64,000 bases of DNA from Leptospira haakeii (GTDB lineage: Bacteria; Spirochaetota; Leptospiria; Leptospirales; Leptospiraceae). Below, piece by piece: positions 45,180-55,690 of the stretch. The number at the start of each line of letters is the position of its first letter. Within the stretch, counting starts at the first letter, position 1. A program made the position numbers and the translations under genes. The stretch spans positions 248,001 through 312,000 of the forward strand of contig NZ_NPEG01000002.1 of the NCBI RefSeq assembly GCF_002812045.1, given 5' to 3'. The notes below the pieces were generated by a model. It was not told the DNA's origin and searched no databases. It worked only from the letters and a program-made list of their open reading frames with translations.

Positions 45180-45650
45180 TTATTTAGAACACATATTTTC
45201 AATTTTATCAAATAGCGATACTGAATCAGTGCATCCCCAAGAACAAGAGCAGCCACCTTTGCTCCAGATACTAAGTTTTATGCTACAGAAGCAACCGTAC
45301 TCGCAACTTGCAGGGCGATTTGAAAGTTTTATGACCGGAATTTCATTCTTCAAAAAAACAACGAATTCTCTATTGGAAGCTGATGACCAGAAGACCGGAA
45401 TGGGACCGAAAACGAATCCGTTTGTATCGTTAGAATAAGCCTTATGATAATGTAAGGTACAAGTTCCCTTGGTCTCAATTCGTAAAGGTGGATAAACAGT
45501 TAAAGACTTTTGGTAGGAGTATATTTCATCAGCCTCTATCCGATGTTCTATATAACCGTTTTTTACAGAAGATACCATTAGTCCAAAGCAGTTTGACATT
45601 GGAATTATTATGAAAAAGACAGTAATCCGATTCCAAAAGAATATTTTCAT
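45180..45650 (-). CDS. Small Cys-rich lipoprotein, unrecognised
   Basis: This is a 156-residue protein with a hydrophobic N-terminus and possible lipobox PMSNC (Cys about 21). The mature part is short and beta-rich. The C-terminal third holds a dense cluster of cysteines (SCEYGCFCSIK, GGCSCSWGC). These suggest a disulfide-stabilised domain. Codon use is more AT-rich than in the neighbours, and the flanking spacer is AT-rich too, so recent acquisition is possible. No homologue is recognised from sequence alone. Confidence 0.6.
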   Translation of the reverse strand: MKIFFWNRITVFFIIIPMSNCFGLMVSSVKNGYIEHRIEADEIYSYQKSLTVYPPLRIETKGTCTLHYHKAYSNDTNGFVFGPIPVFWSSASNREFVVFLKNEIPVIKLSNRPASCEYGCFCSIKLSIWSKGGCSCSWGCTDSVSLFDKIENMCSK

Positions 45651-45703
45651 ACTAAAACCTTAAAACCCACTCTTACATAAATCCTTTGAAATCACAAGGA
45701 AGG

Positions 45704-45732
45704 ACAAAAAAAGGCCCGCCTAAGCGAGCCTT
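45704..45732 (-). terminator. Terminator of typA
   Basis: On the minus strand AAGGCTCGC-TTA-GGCGGGCCTT forms a stem with one G-T pair, followed by seven T residues. It lies 28 bases after the typA stop. Confidence 0.88.
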
Positions 45733-45759
45733 CTTCTTTAAATGACTTTCGAAAATCGA

Positions 45760-47574
45760 TTATTTGGCAGCGCGCTTTCTTGCGTTTGCATCCAAATGTC
45801 TTTTACGAAGACGCATACTTTGAGGAGTTACTTCCAAAAGTTCATCATCGTCCAAGAATTCAATATTCTGCTCTAAGCTGAACTTACGAGGAGGGACAAG
45901 TCTAATCGCCTCGTCTGCTCCAGAAGATCTTACGTTAGTAAGCTTTTTCTCTTTTACAGGGTTCACTTCCAAGTCATTGTCTCTGGAGTGGATACCTATG
46001 ATCATACCTGGATATACAGCAGTTTGAGGATCGATTAATAACTCTCCCCTCTCCTGGATTTTCCAAAGTGCGTATCCTGTGGTCTCTCCTGAGTCCATGG
46101 AGATGAGTGCGCCGTTCTTTCTTCCAGGAATTTCTCCCTTATAGGCGTCGAATCTCAAGAATCGGCTGGATGCGACTCCCTCACCTTTGGTCTCAGTTAC
46201 GAAGTAACCTCTGAATCCGATGATACCTCTGGTTGGGATTACGAATTCTACTCTGGTCATTCCGGATGGATGAGCATCCATTAACTGAAGCTCTCCTTTT
46301 CTACGGTTTAACTCTGAAATAATACTTCCTGTGAATTGGTCTGGTAGATCCATTACAAGATACTCATAAGGCTCCAGTTTTTCTCCGTTTTCTCCCTTCT
46401 TGATGATCACCTCAGGGCGGGAAACTTGTAGTTCGAAACCTTCTCTTCTCATGGTTTCAATAAGTACGGAAAGATGTAATTCTCCTCGGCCTAAAACCTT
46501 GAAGCGGTCTTTATCTTCTGTTTCTTCCAAACGCATCGCGACATTGGTTTCTAATTCTCTGTCTAAACGTTCGCGAATATTTCTGGTAGTTACAAACTTA
46601 CCTTCCTTACTCGCAAATGGAGAATTGTTTACCATAAAATACATGGAAACGGTCGGCTCTTCTACCTCGATCGCAGGCATTGGTGCCGGTTTTCCAGGTT
46701 CACAAACCGTATCTCCGATAAATACATCAGGCAATCCGGCGATAGAAACGATATCTCCTGCTTCTGCTTCTTCGATCTCGTTTCTTTTGAGCCCTTCGAA
46801 ATTATAAAGTTTAGTAATTTTTAAAACTTGGGTTTCGTCCCTACCGTTCGCTTTAGGGGAAAGTTGAACTACACTCATTCCTCTTTGCAGTTTTCCGTTA
46901 TAGATCTTACCGATCGCAATACGACCTACGTAATCATTATAATCCAAAGAAGTAACTTGGAATTGTAGAGGAGCCTCTATATTCGCTTTTACAGGAGGCA
47001 CATGAGAAAGTACAGTATCAAGTAATGCATCCAAATTCGTGCTAGGAGCATCTTCTAATTTGCTGACTGCCCAACCTTGTTTTGCAGAAGCGTATACAAT
47101 TGGAAAATCCAATTGTTCGTTTGTTGCTCCCAAATCGCTGAACAAGTCGAAAACCATATCGACTACAGCGTCAGGGCGAGCTCCATCACGGTCGATTTTG
47201 TTGATAACTAGGATAGGTCTATGTCCTAATTGTAAGGACTTTCCGAGTACGAATCTGGTTTGAGGCATGGGCCCATCGAATGCGTCTACAAGAAGAAGAC
47301 AGGAATCCGCTGTGGAAAGTACTCGTTCCACCTCTCCTCCAAAGTCCGCGTGACCAGGAGTATCTACTACGTTGATACGTGTGCCTTTATAAACAACTGC
47401 AGTGTTTTTGGCTTTGATCGTGATCCCTTTTTCTTTTTCGAGATCATTACTATCCATGATCCTTTCCCCGTCTTCCTTGGCAGTAACTGCTCCGGTTTGG
47501 CGTAAAATACCGTCTAGAAGGGTTGTTTTACCGTGGTCAACGTGTGCGATAATGGCGATATTGCGGATTTCCAT
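45760..47574 (-). CDS. typA: Translational GTPase TypA/BipA
   Basis: This is a 604-residue protein of full normal length. The G motifs are [15 protein letters not shown] (G1), KGITIKAKN (G2 region), [13 protein letters not shown] (G3), [10 protein letters not shown] (G4) and VYASAKQGW (G5). EF-G-like domains II, III and V follow, then the TypA-specific C-terminal domain (about 480-604). It is a ribosome-associated GTPase involved in stress and large-subunit assembly. Confidence 0.97.
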   Translation of the reverse strand: MEIRNIAIIAHVDHGKTTLLDGILRQTGAVTAKEDGERIMDSNDLEKEKGITIKAKNTAVVYKGTRINVVDTPGHADFGGEVERVLSTADSCLLLVDAFDGPMPQTRFVLGKSLQLGHRPILVINKIDRDGARPDAVVDMVFDLFSDLGATNEQLDFPIVYASAKQGWAVSKLEDAPSTNLDALLDTVLSHVPPVKANIEAPLQFQVTSLDYNDYVGRIAIGKIYNGKLQRGMSVVQLSPKANGRDETQVLKITKLYNFEGLKRNEIEEAEAGDIVSIAGLPDVFIGDTVCEPGKPAPMPAIEVEEPTVSMYFMVNNSPFASKEGKFVTTRNIRERLDRELETNVAMRLEETEDKDRFKVLGRGELHLSVLIETMRREGFELQVSRPEVIIKKGENGEKLEPYEYLVMDLPDQFTGSIISELNRRKGELQLMDAHPSGMTRVEFVIPTRGIIGFRGYFVTETKGEGVASSRFLRFDAYKGEIPGRKNGALISMDSGETTGYALWKIQERGELLIDPQTAVYPGMIIGIHSRDNDLEVNPVKEKKLTNVRSSGADEAIRLVPPRKFSLEQNIEFLDDDELLEVTPQSMRLRKRHLDANARKRAAK

Positions 47575-47700
47575 GTTATGACCAAAATTTACGTAAGGGC
47601 CAGGGTGACAAGGTGGAATTTTAGGAAATTCTTTTCAATAGGATGAAAAAGAACGCATCCAATCGCTATTAATAACCGGTTTTAAACGATCTTAGGATTC

Positions 47701-48558
47701 TTAATGTTCGGGCAATGGGATCCTTTCAGTCTCTCCAGGCACATGAGCAAATCGATCTTCTTTCCAATCCACTTTTGCCTGTTCTATCCTCTCTAAAGAG
47801 CTAGATACAAAGTTCCAATACATATGCCTTGGAGTAGAAAGTGGAACCCCGCCTAGGAGTACAATTCGAGAGGTTTCTTCAGCTCTGAATTTTACAGCCC
47901 CACCTTTTGGATAGATAGCCATGTCCCCGACTGAAACAATCTTACCTTCTGCGTCAGCCTTACCCCTGGCTACATAAATGCCTGCTTCTTGTTCGGATGG
48001 AACTGGCAATTCTACTTCTGCACCAGCCTCAACTTCTAGATCCGCGTAGAATAAAGGAGAATATACTTTAACCGGAGAAACTTCTCCCATGAAGGAACCG
48101 GCGATCAACCTGAGTTCCCAGCCTCCTCCACTAACTGTAGGCAATTCTTCTCTTTCATGATGGAAAAATTCAGGAGAAGTCTCTTCAAATTCTTTAGGAA
48201 GAGCCACCCAGGTTTGGATACCTTCCAAAATATTAAATTCGGGATCTAATTTGGATCTTTCGCTATGTACGATTCCGGATCCAGCAGTCATCCAGTTCAC
48301 TTCAAAGGGACGGATATCTTCTACCTTTCCGATACTATCTCTATGAGTGATCACTCCATCGTATAAATAAGTGACTGTCGCAAGACCAATATGAGGATGA
48401 GGGCGAACTACAATTTCAGTTCCTGTCTTAATGGGAAGCGGACCCATATGATCCAGAAAAACAAAAGGTCCCACATTTCTGGCTTCGATCTGTGGAAGTA
48501 CCCTTCTTACAAAAAAACCGTCTCCCAAATCTTTTTTCTTAGCGATAAGATATCTCAT
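47701..48558 (-). CDS. Pirin-family protein
   Basis: This is a 285-residue bicupin from the ATG at 48558. A longer in-frame reading to 48699 would cross the promoter region and adds no domain. The N-terminal cupin has the metal-ligand pattern [17 protein letters not shown], then ITHRDSIGK and [24 protein letters not shown] and the second cupin (about 175-270) follow. Bacterial pirins bind iron and some show quercetinase activity. The gene is divergent from rplU. Confidence 0.92.
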   Translation of the reverse strand: MRYLIAKKKDLGDGFFVRRVLPQIEARNVGPFVFLDHMGPLPIKTGTEIVVRPHPHIGLATVTYLYDGVITHRDSIGKVEDIRPFEVNWMTAGSGIVHSERSKLDPEFNILEGIQTWVALPKEFEETSPEFFHHEREELPTVSGGGWELRLIAGSFMGEVSPVKVYSPLFYADLEVEAGAEVELPVPSEQEAGIYVARGKADAEGKIVSVGDMAIYPKGGAVKFRAEETSRIVLLGGVPLSTPRHMYWNFVSSSLERIEQAKVDWKEDRFAHVPGETERIPLPEH

Positions 48559-48735
48559 AATAATATAGACTATTAGATCTGATTCCCAGAAATCTAAGCA
48601 AGATTTAAAACCCGAATAACGGAACTGCTTTAGCGAAAGACAATCTTCTTCCTTGGAAATCGTACCCCAAAACCCTTGACACCGGCTCGGACCGGTCAAA
48701 ACTGGTCAAAACTCGAGAAAACTAGGCCAGTAATC

Positions 48736-49047
48736 ATGTTCGCGATCATCTCTGTCGGCAACCGACAATTCAAAGTCACTCAGGATCTTGAATTCCTGAC
48801 TGAAAAAACCGGTAAAAATGCTGGTGATACCTTCGATGCTAAGGTTCTACTATTCGCTGAAAATAATAAGGTCCATATCGGATCCCCGGAACTTAAATCC
48901 GCTAAAGTCTCCCTGAAAGTATTGGAAGACGTTAAAGGAGAAAAAGTAAGAGGATACGTTTACAAAAAACGTAAAAACTCTCAAAGAACTTGGGGCCATA
49001 GACAACAACTGCAAAAAGTTAAGGTAGTTTCTCTTTCGGCAGTTTGA
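48736..49047 (+). CDS. rplU: 50S ribosomal protein L21
   Basis: This is a 103-residue protein of normal length from the ATG at 48736. It starts [13 protein letters not shown] and has the family signature [20 protein letters not shown] near the end. It binds 23S rRNA. It is first of rplU-prp-rpmA; its TGA overlaps the TTG start of the next gene. Confidence 0.98.
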   Translation: MFAIISVGNRQFKVTQDLEFLTEKTGKNAGDTFDAKVLLFAENNKVHIGSPELKSAKVSLKVLEDVKGEKVRGYVYKKRKNSQRTWGHRQQLQKVKVVSLSAV

Positions 49048-49364
49048 TCCGGATTAAGATACTCCGAAAGGGAGAAGAAATCCTAGGTTTGGAATCTTCC
49101 GGGCATGCTTCTAAGATGCACGGATCCAAAGGACAAAATCTTCTCTGCGCCGCTGTCGGAGTACTCATCCAAACTCTTTACTTGCACTTGAGCAAGGAAG
49201 GTTTGGCAGAAGAAGCGGTGATCGGAGACGGACTCTTGGACTTCAAGATCGTCTCCGGAAAAAAGACTGATCCGATTGTTCATACGAGTTTCGATCTCGT
49301 AAAAAGTGGATTGGTCAACTTGAAGGAACAATATCCTTCTGAAATTGAACTCATAGGAGAATAA
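49044..49364 (+). CDS. prp: Ribosomal-processing cysteine protease Prp
   Basis: This is a 106-residue protein starting at TTG (49044), overlapping the rplU stop by four bases. The catalytic pair is visible as H21 (SSGHAS) and C35 ([10 protein letters not shown]). In Firmicutes this enzyme trims an N-terminal extension from L27. Here L27, two bases downstream, has no such extension (see rpmA). The gene keeps its usual place between rplU and rpmA, so its target may be different or it may have a structural role. Confidence 0.9.
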   Translation: MIRIKILRKGEEILGLESSGHASKMHGSKGQNLLCAAVGVLIQTLYLHLSKEGLAEEAVIGDGLLDFKIVSGKKTDPIVHTSFDLVKSGLVNLKEQYPSEIELIGE

Positions 49365-49366
49365 AC

Positions 49367-49621
49367 ATGGCACATAAGAAAGGTGGCGGTTCATCCAAAA
49401 ACGGACGCGATTCCCAATCCAAACGTCTTGGTGTAAAACGTTTCGGTGGAGAACTTGTTCTTGCAGGTAATATTCTCGTTCGCCAAAGAGGAACTAGATT
49501 AAACCCAGGAAAGAATGTAGGTGTAGGTAAAGATCATACACTTTACTCTCTAGTCGAAGGTCACGTAAAATTTGAACAAGTTTCTAAAACTAAAGTTCAA
49601 GTTTCCGTTTACCCGAAATAA
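49367..49621 (+). CDS. rpmA: 50S ribosomal protein L27
   Basis: This is an 84-residue protein that starts directly with [16 protein letters not shown], the mature L27 end that reaches the peptidyl-transferase centre. In frame upstream of the ATG a TGA occurs after seven codons with no start between, so no leader peptide is encoded. Ribosome-binding site AGGAG lies 8 bases before the ATG. Confidence 0.98.
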   Translation: MAHKKGGGSSKNGRDSQSKRLGVKRFGGELVLAGNILVRQRGTRLNPGKNVGVGKDHTLYSLVEGHVKFEQVSKTKVQVSVYPK

Positions 49622-49650
49622 GCATTAGATCTCAGATTTAGTGCGTGGAA

Positions 49651-49700
49651 AAAGAAAGGCCTTCCGGGGATTTTTTCCTCGAGCCTTTCTTTTTTTATTT
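49651..49700 (+). terminator. Terminator of the rplU-prp-rpmA operon
   Basis: AAAGAAAGGC (49651-49660) pairs with GCCTTTCTTT (49683-49692) around a 22-base loop, followed by a T-rich run. It ends just before the obgE start. Confidence 0.85.
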
Positions 49701-49717
49701 TAGGGCCTTAGATTCAC

Positions 49718-50773
49718 ATGGAAAAATTTTTAGATGAAGTACTGATCGAAGTTACCGCCGGGCATGGTGGAGCCGGATCCATGCATTTCAGAAGAGAGAA
49801 GTATGTGGAATTCGGAGGACCTGATGGTGGTGACGGAGGAATTGGCGGCAATATTATTATCCGCGCCAACCTTTCCATGGTTACCCTAGATCGTTATCTT
49901 ACTAAAAGAAGATTTAGAGCCCAGGATGGATTTCCTGGAGAAGGTAACGAAAGATCCGGTAAAAAAGGAGAAGATCTAATTCTTTTTGTTCCTCTTGGAA
50001 CCCAGGTCTTCGACGAAGAAAGTGGAGAACTACTTTACGATTTCGTTAAGGATGACGGTGAATTCCAAGTTGTCAAGGGAGGAAGAGGAGGAAAAGGGAA
50101 TACCCATTTCAAATCTTCTACTCACCAAACCCCTAAATTTTCTCAACCTGGAGAAGATGGAGAATATAAACATCTACGCCTGAGCCTAAAACTTTTGGCA
50201 GATGTTGGGATTGTAGGACTTCCTAATGCAGGAAAGTCCACCCTACTTTCTAAAATTACGGAAGCACACCCTAAGATTGCTGGCTACGCGTTCACTACTC
50301 TTTCCCCTAACCTAGGCGTGGTTAAAAGAAAGGGAGATATTTACCGTTATACTTTAGCGGATATTCCTGGGATTGTAGAAGGTGCAAGTAAAGGAATAGG
50401 CCTAGGACTTTCCTTTTTAAGACATATAGAAAGAGTAAAAGGTATATTATACGTTTTTGATGCAGCTGCTCTGGACATTAAGGAGGATTTCAAAATGCTT
50501 CAATCAGAATTGAGATCTTATAATCCGGAACTTCTGAACCGACCGCATTTGATCGTTTTAAATAAAATAGATATCTGGGAAGACCAGAGTTTTACGGAAG
50601 AATTACTTAAATCTATTTCTTCTTTGGGAAGGGTGATCCCCATTTCAGCCCAGGAAGAGATCAATTTAGAAGAATTACTTTCCGTAATGGATTCCACTTT
50701 CTTCCAAAAAGAACTGGAAGAATTACATTTTAACGAAGAAGAACACCGGGAAAATTCAGATGAATCGAAATGA
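49718..50773 (+). CDS. obgE: GTPase Obg/CgtA
   Basis: This is a 351-residue protein. The glycine-rich Obg domain (1-158) has [16 protein letters not shown] and [11 protein letters not shown]. The G domain (159-340) has [43 protein letters not shown] and ISAQEE. The C-terminal OCT domain is lacking and the tail is acidic ([11 protein letters not shown]). It is a late 50S assembly GTPase. The 3' end overlaps proB by 14 bases. Confidence 0.97.
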   Translation: MEKFLDEVLIEVTAGHGGAGSMHFRREKYVEFGGPDGGDGGIGGNIIIRANLSMVTLDRYLTKRRFRAQDGFPGEGNERSGKKGEDLILFVPLGTQVFDEESGELLYDFVKDDGEFQVVKGGRGGKGNTHFKSSTHQTPKFSQPGEDGEYKHLRLSLKLLADVGIVGLPNAGKSTLLSKITEAHPKIAGYAFTTLSPNLGVVKRKGDIYRYTLADIPGIVEGASKGIGLGLSFLRHIERVKGILYVFDAAALDIKEDFKMLQSELRSYNPELLNRPHLIVLNKIDIWEDQSFTEELLKSISSLGRVIPISAQEEINLEELLSVMDSTFFQKELEELHFNEEEHRENSDESK

Positions 50774-51620
50774 TCTGAACGAGAGAATTAAAACATCCAA
50801 TAAAATAGTAATTAAGATAGGTTCCGCAAGACTTTCAGGCTCAGAAGAGGAAGTGAATGATTTCCTTTTCAGTCTGGTTTCGGACATACGACATTTAAGG
50901 GATCTTGGAAAACAAGTGATCTTAGTTTCCTCTGGAGCAATCGCAAGAGGAAGAAAACTTTTATCCTCACTTTCCAACCCGACAGAGGCCGGAGAATCTC
51001 TCCCCGAAAAGCAAGCTCTGGCAGCCATGGGCCAAAATCGCCTGGTGAACTTATACGATAGTTTTTTTTCCAAGGTAAATCTTCCGATCGCTCAGATACT
51101 TTTCGGAGTTCTGGACATGGAAAATCCGGAAGGATTTAAAAATCTGAAAAATACCTTCGGACAACTTTTGGATTGGGGCATTCTGCCCATAGTAAACGAG
51201 AACGACTCAGTCGCCACAGAAGAAGTAAAATTCGGAGATAACGACGTTCTTTCCGCGATCGTAAGTCTAATCGTAGAAGCGGATCTTCTGATCATACTCA
51301 CAGGTGTAGAAGGTTTTCTAAAAGACGGAAAAGTATTACCTTTCTTGGAAGAAGTAGGAAAATCCGAACTTTCTCAAGCGGGAGGCCCAAGCGGCCCAGG
51401 CACCGGGGGAATGTATACAAAACTCAAGGCGGCTTCTATTTCCAGTGAGGCAGGAATTCCTTGCGGGATCATAGACGGGAATCTTAAAAATTGCGTGCGT
51501 GAGTTTATAGAAAAGAATACTCTAGGGACATTGGTTGTCTCTAACGGTAAGAAGAAAAACTTTACGGAGGAGGAAATTAAGTCCATTCTCCGAGCCAAAC
51601 GTAACGGAGGTCAGGAATGA
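50760..51620 (+). CDS. proB: Glutamate 5-kinase, short form
   Basis: This is a 286-residue protein consisting only of the amino-acid-kinase domain. The motifs [46 protein letters not shown] and [17 protein letters not shown] are present. The usual C-terminal PUA domain (about 90 residues) is absent. It makes gamma-glutamyl phosphate, the first step of proline synthesis. It overlaps obgE at the 5' end and proA (ATGA) at the 3' end. Feedback control by proline resides in the kinase domain and may be kept. Confidence 0.95.
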   Translation: MNRNDLNERIKTSNKIVIKIGSARLSGSEEEVNDFLFSLVSDIRHLRDLGKQVILVSSGAIARGRKLLSSLSNPTEAGESLPEKQALAAMGQNRLVNLYDSFFSKVNLPIAQILFGVLDMENPEGFKNLKNTFGQLLDWGILPIVNENDSVATEEVKFGDNDVLSAIVSLIVEADLLIILTGVEGFLKDGKVLPFLEEVGKSELSQAGGPSGPGTGGMYTKLKAASISSEAGIPCGIIDGNLKNCVREFIEKNTLGTLVVSNGKKKNFTEEEIKSILRAKRNGGQE

Positions 51621-52879
51621 TCCAAAGATCAGCAGAATCCATCTATGTGGACGAACTTTGTAAATCCGCGAAAGATGCTTATAGACAAATTCGATCGATC
51701 AATACATCCCAAAAGAATAAAGTTTTGGAAAAGCTCAGCCAAGCATTGGTCTCCAGAAAATCCGAAATCCTAAAAGAGAATATTAAGGATCTTGAAGCAG
51801 GAAAATCAAAAGGATTATCCTCTGCACTTTTGGACAGATTGACTCTGGATGAAAAAAGGATCCAAAGTCTAGCTAACGCAGTTTTAGAAATTAAGGCTCT
51901 TCCTGATCCTGTCGGCGAAACCGTAAGAGGGACTACTCTTCCGAATGGTGTGCGTTTAAATACAAAAAGAGTTCCATTGGGCGTAGTGATGGTGATCTAC
52001 GAATCCAGACCGAATGTTACCATTGATGTGGGAGCTCTATCTTTCAAATCGGGAAACGCATGTATTTTGAGAGGCGGTTCCGAAGCAATTCACTCCAACA
52101 CAATACTTGCTAAAATTTTCCAAGACTGTTTAAAAGAAGAAGGCCTGTCTCCGAATGCTGTCACCTTCGTAGATAGAACGGAAAGAGAATATATGATTCC
52201 TTTCTTAAAACAAACTTCTTATATTGATATAGTAGTTCCTAGAGGCGGAGAAGGTCTTATCCGTTTTGTTTCTGAAAATTCTCTTATCCCTGTGGTGAAA
52301 CATGATAAGGGAGTAGTGAATCTTTATATAGATAAATCGGCAGATCCTAAAAAAGTTTTACCTATCGCGATAAATTCCAAGGTTCAAAGACCTGGGGTTT
52401 GTAATGCTGCAGAAAACTTAATTATACATTCCGAATATCCTTATATTAAAGAATTATTAGAAGGACTTGCATCTAAAGGAGTTCAACTTCTTTTAGATCC
52501 AAGATCTCTTGCAATTTTTCCTCAAGGCCAAGCTGTTAAAGAAGAAGATTACTTAGAAGAATTTTTAGATCTAAGATTTTCCGTCAAAACTGTGGATAAG
52601 ATAGAAGATGCGATCGAATTCATTGAGGCAACTAGCTCAGGTCATACCGAAGCAATCGTAACTGAAGATGTAAGTGCTGCGAATTTTTTCAGTCGTTCCT
52701 TGGATTCAGCTGCTATCTTTGTAAATATCTCTACTCGTTTTCATGATGGAGGAGAATTCGGACTCGGAGCAGAAGTCGGAATTTCCACAGGGAAACTACA
52801 TGTAAGAGGTCCTATGGGACTTGTACATCTTACTACTACCACTACTTACGCGGAAGGAGAAGGACAGGTCCGAGGATAA
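51617..52879 (+). CDS. proA: Glutamate-5-semialdehyde dehydrogenase
   Basis: This is a 420-residue protein of normal length. Motifs are [20 protein letters not shown] (about 117-136), [13 protein letters not shown], the catalytic Cys in [14 protein letters not shown] and [20 protein letters not shown] at the end. It reduces gamma-glutamyl phosphate with NADPH. It is coupled to proB by ATGA. Confidence 0.97.
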   Translation: MIQRSAESIYVDELCKSAKDAYRQIRSINTSQKNKVLEKLSQALVSRKSEILKENIKDLEAGKSKGLSSALLDRLTLDEKRIQSLANAVLEIKALPDPVGETVRGTTLPNGVRLNTKRVPLGVVMVIYESRPNVTIDVGALSFKSGNACILRGGSEAIHSNTILAKIFQDCLKEEGLSPNAVTFVDRTEREYMIPFLKQTSYIDIVVPRGGEGLIRFVSENSLIPVVKHDKGVVNLYIDKSADPKKVLPIAINSKVQRPGVCNAAENLIIHSEYPYIKELLEGLASKGVQLLLDPRSLAIFPQGQAVKEEDYLEEFLDLRFSVKTVDKIEDAIEFIEATSSGHTEAIVTEDVSAANFFSRSLDSAAIFVNISTRFHDGGEFGLGAEVGISTGKLHVRGPMGLVHLTTTTTYAEGEGQVRG

Positions 52880-52895
52880 GGGACCTTCTACTTAC

Positions 52896-53504
52896 ATGAA
52901 CTCTTCCGGGCTGGTCGGAGTTTTTGGCGGGAGTTTTGATCCTCCTCATCTAGGTCATGCAGAAGTCGCATCCAGTTTCTGGGAGAATTTTCCGAACGCA
53001 AAGGAACTTTTGATTGTTCCAAATCATACATCTCCTTGGAAACAGAATAAAAAAACTCCTCCAGAACTGATCCTAAATCTTGTTCAAACTCAGTTCCAAA
53101 ACTTTCCGAATACAAAAGTTTGGGACTGGGAAATCAAAAGAGAAACTCCCAGTTACACCGAAGAAACCATTTTAGAACTTCTGAATATAAAACCCGGTGC
53201 CGGGCTCGCACTTCTAATCGGAGAAGATAATTATTCGGAATTCCATAAGTGGAAAAACTGGGAGAATATTTTGGACAAGATCCATTCTCTTTTGGTGTTC
53301 AGAAGATTTTCAGAATCCATTCCTCAAAATGAAAACCTGCAAAAATTCCAAAATAAAATCGTATTTTTACAAAATCAGATCATACAAGCTGCTTCCATAG
53401 ATTTAAGGGAAGAACTTCCTAAATGTATTTTGGATAATAGGAAACCGATTGCATTGTCTGATGAAGTGTGGAATACCATACTTAAAAATAAATCTTACAT
53501 TTAA
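52896..53504 (+). CDS. nadD: Nicotinate-nucleotide adenylyltransferase
   Basis: This is a 202-residue protein from the ATG at 52896. GVFGGSFDPPHLGHAEVA at the N-terminus is the nucleotidyltransferase HxGH-type motif. SYTEETILELL follows in mid-protein, and IDLREEL near the end stands in the place of the usual ISSTxIR. The enzyme forms deamido-NAD from nicotinate mononucleotide. It sits 16 bases after proA in the long housekeeping operon. Confidence 0.93.
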   Translation: MNSSGLVGVFGGSFDPPHLGHAEVASSFWENFPNAKELLIVPNHTSPWKQNKKTPPELILNLVQTQFQNFPNTKVWDWEIKRETPSYTEETILELLNIKPGAGLALLIGEDNYSEFHKWKNWENILDKIHSLLVFRRFSESIPQNENLQKFQNKIVFLQNQIIQAASIDLREELPKCILDNRKPIALSDEVWNTILKNKSYI

Positions 53505-53525
53505 ACGACCAATCATTACTTATCA

Positions 53526-54119
53526 ATGCTTCCGAATACTACTCTCGAACAGATAACTTATTTTACTGATATTGTTCCCAAGGAAATTACTAAGACCCGT
53601 TGGGAACATAGTCTTCGGGTAGCCGAGATTGCACAAGAACTGGCAAACATCTACTCTCCTAATGAAACAAAGGAGGCGTATTTAGCGGGTGTGGTTCACG
53701 ATATCACAAAACAAAAACCCAAAGAATTCCATTTGGAACTTTTCGCTAAACTAGGAGACTCTGAATCCCCTAAACTTCCGGAAGCAGCCTGGCATTCTAG
53801 ATCCGCCGTTTATTATCTGGAAACAGAATATGGTTTAAAAACAAGATCAGTTTTAGATGCAGTGAAACACCATACACTTGGTGGAGATGACCTGAAAATT
53901 TTGGATTATATCTTATATGCCGCCGACTTTTTAGGTTCCGAGTTTGCGGAAAGACAAAAGGAATATTCGGAATGGAGAAACAAGGCCAAAGAAAATCTAT
54001 ACAATGCCGTTTTGAATAAGGCGATCCATACTATGCAAGACCTTTTGGATCATAAAAGAGAAATCCATAAAAGAACCATCTCCATGTATCATTTCGCCTT
54101 GGGAAAATTATCCAATTGA
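53526..54119 (+). CDS. yqeK: YqeK-type HD-domain hydrolase
   Basis: This is a 197-residue protein with HD metal motifs: WEHSLRVAEIAQELA (His), LAGVVHDITKQ (HD), AAWHSRSAV and AVKHHTLGGDDL (His pair), and YAADFLG (Asp). YqeK enzymes hydrolyse symmetric diadenosine tetraphosphate (Ap4A). The gene usually follows nadD, as here. Confidence 0.93.
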   Translation: MLPNTTLEQITYFTDIVPKEITKTRWEHSLRVAEIAQELANIYSPNETKEAYLAGVVHDITKQKPKEFHLELFAKLGDSESPKLPEAAWHSRSAVYYLETEYGLKTRSVLDAVKHHTLGGDDLKILDYILYAADFLGSEFAERQKEYSEWRNKAKENLYNAVLNKAIHTMQDLLDHKREIHKRTISMYHFALGKLSN

Positions 54120-54161
54120 CAGGGTTATTTTTTCTTTCTGAATGGAATCCGAGGCTTTGAT

Positions 54162-55310
54162 TTGAGTCCTAACAAACCGATTCGACCTTTTAATCTTATT
54201 CCATTATGGATCGCCGCAGGCTTTCTATTTTTGGCGTTATTGTTTTTTCTATTTCGTAATTTCAGAAGAACAGGTCTGGACGAGAAGATCAGCTCAGGCA
54301 AACCGATCCATATACTTTTCCATGCAGTAGGAAATGACGACATATATGAATTCGGATTTTTAGCCACTATCTTCCCTTCCCAAGAAAGAGTCGGCTTATT
54401 CTTCTTTCACCCGATCACTACATTCGAAGATCCGGAAGATAGTTTAGAACAAATCAAATCTAAGGCTACATCCGCAGTTAAAGATGCAGTCCAAGATATC
54501 TTAGGCTCTAAGCCAAATTATACGATAAAGATCAATGCTTCAGCATTTATTAAGATAGTAGATATTTTAGGCGGAGTGAATTTATACACCGATAATCGCA
54601 CTAACAGAATTTCTCCTTCTTATGTGAGAGAACCTGGTTTATATTCTTATTCAGGAGAAGATGCGTATGATTACGTTTCTTATATGGATAAAAAGGAAAC
54701 CTTGGATTATTTGGATCGTATCAGCAGACAAGAAAGCGCGGTCTTATCCGTTTACGAAACCTTATACGAAAACAAAGAACTTCTAAATTCGTTTTGGTCA
54801 GAGATGGTTTTCAGTCTGGTGGATTCTGATTTTTCAAAAGAGGATTTTTACACTCTTCTAAAATTCGCGACTTCTCATAGACTTGCATTTGGGATTACTG
54901 AACTTCCTGGAGAGCCTGCATTAGATCCGAAAACTAGACGTCTATTCTTAACTGCGGATCCTGCGAGAGTTTCCGTAGCCATCCGAAAATTTCATAAAGA
55001 TGTATCTGCGGAAATTTTTACGGACGGGGAATATGCCAGAACGGAAGTATTAAATGGAACGGATGTTGCTGGTCTCGCAAAAGATGTTAGAACCACTTTA
55101 GCAGACAAACGTATCAAGGTCCTCTCAGTAGACAATGCTTGGACAAAAGATATCAAAAAAACTGTTATCTTGGATAGATCCGGAAATACCGCTGTGGCAG
55201 ACAAAATTTCCTCCATATTAGAAAAAACGAAAGTATATCACGTATTAAGAAAGGATCTAGGGCTCGATTCTACAGTTCTCCTTGGATCCGATATAGAGCC
55301 TAAAAAATAA
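54162..55310 (+). CDS. LytR-CpsA-Psr family protein with LytR C-terminal domain
   Basis: This is a 382-residue protein with a TTG start at 54162. One N-terminal transmembrane helix (about 13-32) anchors the protein. The LCP-like domain (about 45-270) has [40 protein letters not shown] and [20 protein letters not shown]. The classical LCP arginines are only partly kept, so ligase activity is uncertain. The C-terminal LytR_C domain (about 290-375) has [20 protein letters not shown]. It sits between yqeK and rsfS, a frequent order. Confidence 0.88.
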   Translation: MSPNKPIRPFNLIPLWIAAGFLFLALLFFLFRNFRRTGLDEKISSGKPIHILFHAVGNDDIYEFGFLATIFPSQERVGLFFFHPITTFEDPEDSLEQIKSKATSAVKDAVQDILGSKPNYTIKINASAFIKIVDILGGVNLYTDNRTNRISPSYVREPGLYSYSGEDAYDYVSYMDKKETLDYLDRISRQESAVLSVYETLYENKELLNSFWSEMVFSLVDSDFSKEDFYTLLKFATSHRLAFGITELPGEPALDPKTRRLFLTADPARVSVAIRKFHKDVSAEIFTDGEYARTEVLNGTDVAGLAKDVRTTLADKRIKVLSVDNAWTKDIKKTVILDRSGNTAVADKISSILEKTKVYHVLRKDLGLDSTVLLGSDIEPKK

Positions 55311-55312
55311 AT

Positions 55313-55690
55313 ATGAGTCCTTCTCCCAAAAATAACCCTGAAAGCACAATGGAAATCCTGAAAACCATTCATAAGATCATGCAGGATAAAAAATGCGAAG
55401 AGATCGCAGTTTTAAATCTTGAATCAGTACATTCATACTTAAGTTACTTTCTGATCTGCACCGTGAATTCTGCGGTGCAAGCAAATGCAGTAGCAAGAGA
55501 GATCAAAAAAGCATTAAAAGGTTTTAAACTACCTCATAAAGAAACGGACAAAACGGGAACATCCTCTTCTTCCGGTTGGACCCTACTCGACTACGGCGAA
55601 TTCATAGTCCATATCATGACTCCTGAAAAAAGAGAATATTATAATCTGGACAGACTTTGGAGAGATGCAGAGAGAATAGAACTCTCTTAA
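55313..55690 (+). CDS. rsfS: Ribosomal silencing factor RsfS
   Basis: This is a 125-residue protein of typical length. Family segments are [40 protein letters not shown] and [20 protein letters not shown], then [16 protein letters not shown]. It binds L14 and blocks subunit joining when nutrients are low. It is the last gene of the operon and overlaps the convergent YyaL-type gene by 4 bases. Confidence 0.96.
   Translation: MSPSPKNNPESTMEILKTIHKIMQDKKCEEIAVLNLESVHSYLSYFLICTVNSAVQANAVAREIKKALKGFKLPHKETDKTGTSSSSGWTLLDYGEFIVHIMTPEKREYYNLDRLWRDAERIELS

Noticed and set aside
48559..48699. Longer N-terminus for the pirin gene
   Set aside because: The added residues match no pirin feature and cover the divergent promoter region with rplU.
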